DNA from: an uncultured Parvimonas sp.
GTDB taxonomy: Bacteria; Bacillota; Clostridia; Tissierellales; Peptoniphilaceae
DNA length: 25,848 nucleotides
Assembly: GCA_902470455.1 (NCBI GenBank)
Contig: CABRGI010000002.1
Span: 1-25,848 of the forward strand
Direction: 5' to 3'
The translations under genes and the position numbers were made by a program. The stretch's first letter is position 1. Each line of letters starts with the position of its first letter. The notes beneath the pieces are model-generated. The model was not told the origin of the DNA. It saw nothing but the letters and a program-made list of their open reading frames with translations, and ran no database searches. Below, piece by piece: positions 23,218 to 25,848 of this stretch.

Positions 23218-23853
23218 ATGGCAAAGCTAAATGTAAATCCTACACGTATGGCTCTTTCAAATCTTAAAGGAAGACTTGTAACTGCTAAAAGAGGTCATAA
23301 ACTTCTTAAAGATAAGCAAGACGAACTTATGAGAAGATTTATAGAAATGATTAGAAAAAATAAAAAACTTCGTTTAGAAGTTGAAGAAGAACTTTCAAAC
23401 TCATTTAAATCTTTTCTTTTAGCTAGTGCTGTTATGAGTCCCGAGTTTTTGGAACAAGCTGTGGCCTTTCCGAAAGAACAAGTATCTGTTGCCATTGAGA
23501 CAAAAAATGTAATGAGTGTAAATATTCCTAAAATGGAATTCGATAGAACAGGATCAAGTGGAGCGATATTCCCTTATGGATACGCTCAAACATCTTCTGA
23601 GCTGGACGATGCAATTTTAGAATTACATTCAGTAATGGATAAGCTTTTAGAACTTGCAGAAGTTGAAAAAGCATGTCAATTAATGGCAGATGAAATTGAA
23701 AAAACTCGTAGAAGAGTAAATGCTCTTGAGTATAGAACAATTCCGGATCTTGAAGAAACAATTAAATTCATCAGAATGAAATTAGATGAAAACGAAAGAG
23801 CTACTATTACAAGACTTATGAAAGTTAAGGATATAATAGCTAATCAAGCATAG
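23218..23853 (+). CDS. ntpD: V-type ATPase central stalk subunit D
   Basis: NtpD is the coiled-coil rotor shaft that runs through the A3B3 head and, with subunit F, connects to subunit C and the ring. The 211-residue protein has N- and C-terminal helices of the shaft: NPTRMALSNLKGRLVTAKRGHKLLKDKQDEL (8-38) and the RRVNALEYRTIPDLEETIKFI stretch (from about 161). Both are hallmarks of the family. The ribosome site AAGGGGAG is well placed. It is the last gene of the operon, and a terminator follows directly. Confidence 0.96.
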   Translation: MAKLNVNPTRMALSNLKGRLVTAKRGHKLLKDKQDELMRRFIEMIRKNKKLRLEVEEELSNSFKSFLLASAVMSPEFLEQAVAFPKEQVSVAIETKNVMSVNIPKMEFDRTGSSGAIFPYGYAQTSSELDDAILELHSVMDKLLELAEVEKACQLMADEIEKTRRRVNALEYRTIPDLEETIKFIRMKLDENERATITRLMKVKDIIANQA

Positions 23854-23890
23854 AAAAAGAGCTGTTGCAAATTGCAACGGCTCTTTTGTT
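23854..23890 (+). terminator. Rho-independent terminator of the V-ATPase operon
   Basis: A stem of up to 15 bp (23856-23870 with 23872-23886) contains AAAGAGC and GTTGCAA arms with one wobble pair. The inner A-T pairs must open to form a loop. TTTTGTT follows. It begins right after the ntpD stop. Confidence 0.92.
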
Positions 23891-23908
23891 ATAATTTCAT
23901 ACAATTAC

Positions 23909-23937
23909 TTGAAAAAGTTTTTGTATAATAGTATAAT
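23909..23937 (+). promoter_or_regulatory. Sigma-A promoter of the five-TM protein gene
   Basis: TTGAAA (23909-23914), exactly 17 bases, TATAAT (23932-23937): close to consensus, 36 bases before the start codon. It separates this gene from the V-ATPase unit. Confidence 0.8.
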
Positions 23938-23973
23938 AAAACTGTAATATAATTTATTTTAAGGAGGAGCTTT

Positions 23974-25599
23974 ATGGATAATTTGAGTCAAGACAAATTA
24001 GAAATTGATAAAGACTTAGAAGAAAAGTCCGAAGATATTTCAGAAATGAAAATTGAAGAGCATAAGGTGGATGGTGAAAAAGTAGAAAATGAGGAAAATG
24101 AAGAAAAGAAAACTTTCCAACAAGGTAGTGAAAATCAGGCAGATTTAAAGGAAAATTTTGAAAATTTTGTATCTAAAAATAATTTATTGGAATATATTAA
24201 AGGTGCAATTTCCTTAACTTTTGTACTTTGTTTACTCTATCAAATTTACAAATTTATAAGTTTAGGAAGTTCAAAAGGTTTTGGAACAGATTCAGGATCA
24301 GAAGATTTTTTATCTGGTTTTGGAAAATTGTATTCTAAAATTGAAGATATAAAGACAATTGCTAAAATTAGAAATTTTACCAATTTTTTAATTATTTTAT
24401 CTATAATTTTAGTCGTAATTATTTTTTATAAAACTGTAATTCTTGAAAAAAGAAAGGATTTTTTGAAATTTCCTACTAATATAAGTTTCTTTACTGGAGT
24501 AGTTACTGTTATAATAGTAAATATAACCATTAAAGAATTTTTTAATTCTTTAAAAACATCTTTATTTTATGTAAATATTATAGTTTCTCTGATTTCAATT
24601 ATAGCATTTTCTTTAACTGTTTATATGATTTATTTAATTGCTTTTAAAAATCAAGATGCTTATAATGTAAGTGATAGTATTACAAATACTGCAAATTCAA
24701 CTATTAATAGCGGCATTACAGAAGCTGATAAAGTTGTAAAAAAGGTTAAATCAGCAGATTATAGCATTATAAGTAATAATTTTAAGAAGTATAAAAAGTA
24801 TATAATCTCAGCAATTGTTGCTTTGGTAATTGTTGTAGGAGGAATTGTTGGATATAATACTGTAACAAATATGTTAAAGCCTGATGCAGTTGTAAGTTTG
24901 GCGGATATGAATATAACTTTAAATATTTCAGGTTATGATGGATATGGAATCGCAAAAGTTGATATTATGGGTTCTCCTATTATAAGAGAAGTAAAAGATC
25001 AAAAGAAGATGGGCAAAATAAATCAAGCACTTGTTTATAAAGTAGAGTTAAGTAAAGATAAAGGAATTAAAAATGGAGATGAGATTACTGCAACTTTAAA
25101 ATTTGAGGATACAAAAGGATTAAATATTAAGTTTGACAAGACTGAATTAACAGTATCTGCTAAAGCTAATGATCTTAGAGAATTTGTAAGAGAATTTAAG
25201 GATGTTGAAAAGCACTTAGATAGAATGGATGAGGAAGCTAAAAAAAGTATTGGAAATTCTTACAGATATAATGATGTAAAAGATTTAAAGGTCGAAATAC
25301 TATCAATATATGATTTACCATTTACTGAGGAGCAAATTAATTCAGCAGTAAATGCAAAAGAAAGTTTAGATGAGCATTATAAACTTGTTATTGTATATAA
25401 GATAACAGGAAGTCAAAAAGAGTTTTTAAGTGAGGAAACTAAAGCTTTTGAAGACTATAAATATTATGAATTTTACCACTTTAAGAAAAGAGATGATGCA
25501 CTTACTTACTCAACTTTAGAAAGAGCTTATTTGAACAATACAAAGCTAAATGAATTGGAAAACGAATTAAAAGTTGATGGATATAAAAAAGTTAAATAG
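23974..25599 (+). CDS. Membrane protein of unknown function: acidic N-terminus, five TM helices, extracytoplasmic C-terminal domain
   Basis: I do not recognise a characterised function. The 541 residues divide into an acidic, Glu/Lys-rich cytoplasmic N-terminus (1-70), TM1 about 74-96, TM2 136-157, TM3 169-187, TM4 197-224, a Ser/Thr/Asn-rich loop (228-270), TM5 277-294, and a hydrophilic C-terminal domain of about 245 residues. An odd number of helices and the Lys-rich stretch before TM5 (KKYKKY) predict the C-terminal domain outside. That domain starts with SLADMNITLNISGYDGYGIA. SGYDGYG-type stretches occur in Firmicute cell-surface proteins carrying TcaA-like or zinc-ribbon N-termini, a general resemblance only. 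AAGGAGGAG is an excellent ribosome site. Confidence 0.8.
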   Translation: MDNLSQDKLEIDKDLEEKSEDISEMKIEEHKVDGEKVENEENEEKKTFQQGSENQADLKENFENFVSKNNLLEYIKGAISLTFVLCLLYQIYKFISLGSSKGFGTDSGSEDFLSGFGKLYSKIEDIKTIAKIRNFTNFLIILSIILVVIIFYKTVILEKRKDFLKFPTNISFFTGVVTVIIVNITIKEFFNSLKTSLFYVNIIVSLISIIAFSLTVYMIYLIAFKNQDAYNVSDSITNTANSTINSGITEADKVVKKVKSADYSIISNNFKKYKKYIISAIVALVIVVGGIVGYNTVTNMLKPDAVVSLADMNITLNISGYDGYGIAKVDIMGSPIIREVKDQKKMGKINQALVYKVELSKDKGIKNGDEITATLKFEDTKGLNIKFDKTELTVSAKANDLREFVREFKDVEKHLDRMDEEAKKSIGNSYRYNDVKDLKVEILSIYDLPFTEEQINSAVNAKESLDEHYKLVIVYKITGSQKEFLSEETKAFEDYKYYEFYHFKKRDDALTYSTLERAYLNNTKLNELENELKVDGYKKVK

Positions 25600-25610
25600 A
25601 AAAAGAAGAA

Positions 25611-25722
25611 CCGAACTCATCCACGATGCTTCGCATCGGGAGGGTACCCGAGAATATTGATGATTCACAATAAGAGCTCCGCTCCTCCGAAGCAAAATAA
25701 TTTTGAAGGAGTGGATTTTTTT
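25611..25722 (+). terminator. GC-richer structured island ending in an intrinsic terminator
   Basis: This non-coding stretch is clearly less AT-rich than its surroundings and dense in hairpins: CGATGC/GCATCG (25624-25638), the palindrome GGGTACCC (25642-25649), TATTG/CAATA (25655-25672), GAGC/GCTC (25675-25684), and a terminal stem with arms TCCGCTCCT and AGGAGTGGA plus CAAAA/TTTTG, followed by seven T (25716-25722). ATCCAC (25619-25624) can instead pair with GTGGAT (25711-25716), closing the whole element and competing with the terminator stem. It terminates the preceding gene. It may also be a structured RNA or a dispersed repeat. I could not match it to a T-box, SRP RNA or 6S RNA. Confidence 0.65.
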
Positions 25723-25815
25723 GTCTAATTTTTAGTGAATAAAAATTTATCACTTCATAAATTTATTATATGTGATTAAATGATAATAAAAAAAGTAAAG
25801 CCCCTTTTGTTAAAT
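25723..25815. other. AT-rich stretch beside DnaA boxes
   Basis: No gene is visible. The sequence is almost entirely A and T up to a GCCCC at about 25799. Its position next to two DnaA boxes would suit a duplex-unwinding element, but no repeat of the DnaA-trio type could be made out. Confidence 0.3.
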
Positions 25816-25824
25816 TGTGGATAA
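25816..25824 (-). promoter_or_regulatory. DnaA box 1 (perfect)
   Basis: TGTGGATAA on plus reads TTATCCACA on minus, the exact DnaA 9-mer consensus. Confidence 0.8.
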
Positions 25825-25835
25825 GTTGAATAACT

Positions 25836-25844
25836 TGTGGATAA
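25836..25844 (-). promoter_or_regulatory. DnaA box 2 (perfect)
   Basis: This is a second exact TGTGGATAA in the same orientation, 20 bases from the first, so both face the same side of the helix. The window ends four bases later and further boxes may follow. Confidence 0.8.
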
Positions 25845-25848
25845 GTGG

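Noticed and set aside
25636..25655. T-box antiterminator-like GGGAGGGTACCCGAG
   Set aside because: The required TGG-N-ACC core is not present and no Stem I or specifier region lies upstream. The resemblance is limited to a GGGTACCC palindrome.
1..25848. CRISPR arrays, insertion sequences, tRNA or rRNA genes, attachment sites
   Set aside because: I read both strands for repeated spacers, transposase motifs, cloverleaf-like stretches and rRNA signatures and saw none. The region is ordinary core genome apart from the points listed.

Overview
The window is strongly AT-rich DNA from a low-GC Firmicute. The gene families, the FabK-type fatty acid operon, the Enterococcus-like V-ATPase operon and the overall codon style suggest an anaerobic coccus of the Peptoniphilaceae (Parvimonas or a close relative). 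This placement is an inference, because no rRNA or marker gene is present. Every gene lies on the plus strand except birA.

Layout. (1) 2-7801: the distal part of a type II fatty acid synthesis operon, accD (5' end outside the window)-accA-fabH-fabK-a FabX/UfaA-like flavoprotein-fabD-fabG-fabF-fabZ. The genes overlap or nearly abut. No acpP, fabA, fabM or fabN is present. (2) 7821-9301: birA (biotin-protein ligase, minus strand) converges on fabZ over a shared hairpin. A MarR-family regulator resembling FabT is divergent from birA. (3) 9292-13575: gatC-gatA-gatB (Asp/Glu-tRNA amidotransferase), then rdgB and a YfcE-like phosphodiesterase, closed by a strong palindrome/terminator. (4) 13590-14943: an S66 (MccF/LdcA-like) peptidase and a Cys-rich YgbA family protein. 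(5) 14944-15379: a gene-free AT-rich leader with two sigma-A promoter candidates and a possible 11-codon leader ORF. (6) 15380-23853: a V-type ATPase operon in the Enterococcus hirae order F-I-K-E-C-G-A-B-D, with Na+-type residues in the K subunit. (7) 23909-25599: a separately promoted five-TM protein with an acidic N-terminus and an extracytoplasmic C-terminal domain. (8) 25600-25848: a hairpin-rich island ending in a terminator, an AT-rich stretch, and two perfect DnaA boxes at the right edge.

How the genes connect. AccA/AccD make malonyl-CoA, FabD loads it on ACP, FabH/FabF condense, and FabG/FabZ/FabK complete the cycle. The flavoprotein after fabK may supply the otherwise missing unsaturated fatty acid branch. 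BirA biotinylates the AccB partner of AccA/AccD, and the FabT-like protein is a natural candidate regulator.

Most notable points. The V-ATPase rotor subunit gene ntpK is broken by a +1 frame change. Its last helix, with the ion-carrying Glu, lies in another frame, and no length change in the nearby A-run can repair this. The nitronate-monooxygenase-like gene in the fab operon carries a four-Cys motif like a [4Fe-4S] site. birA looks leaderless: its predicted transcription start is the A of its ATG.
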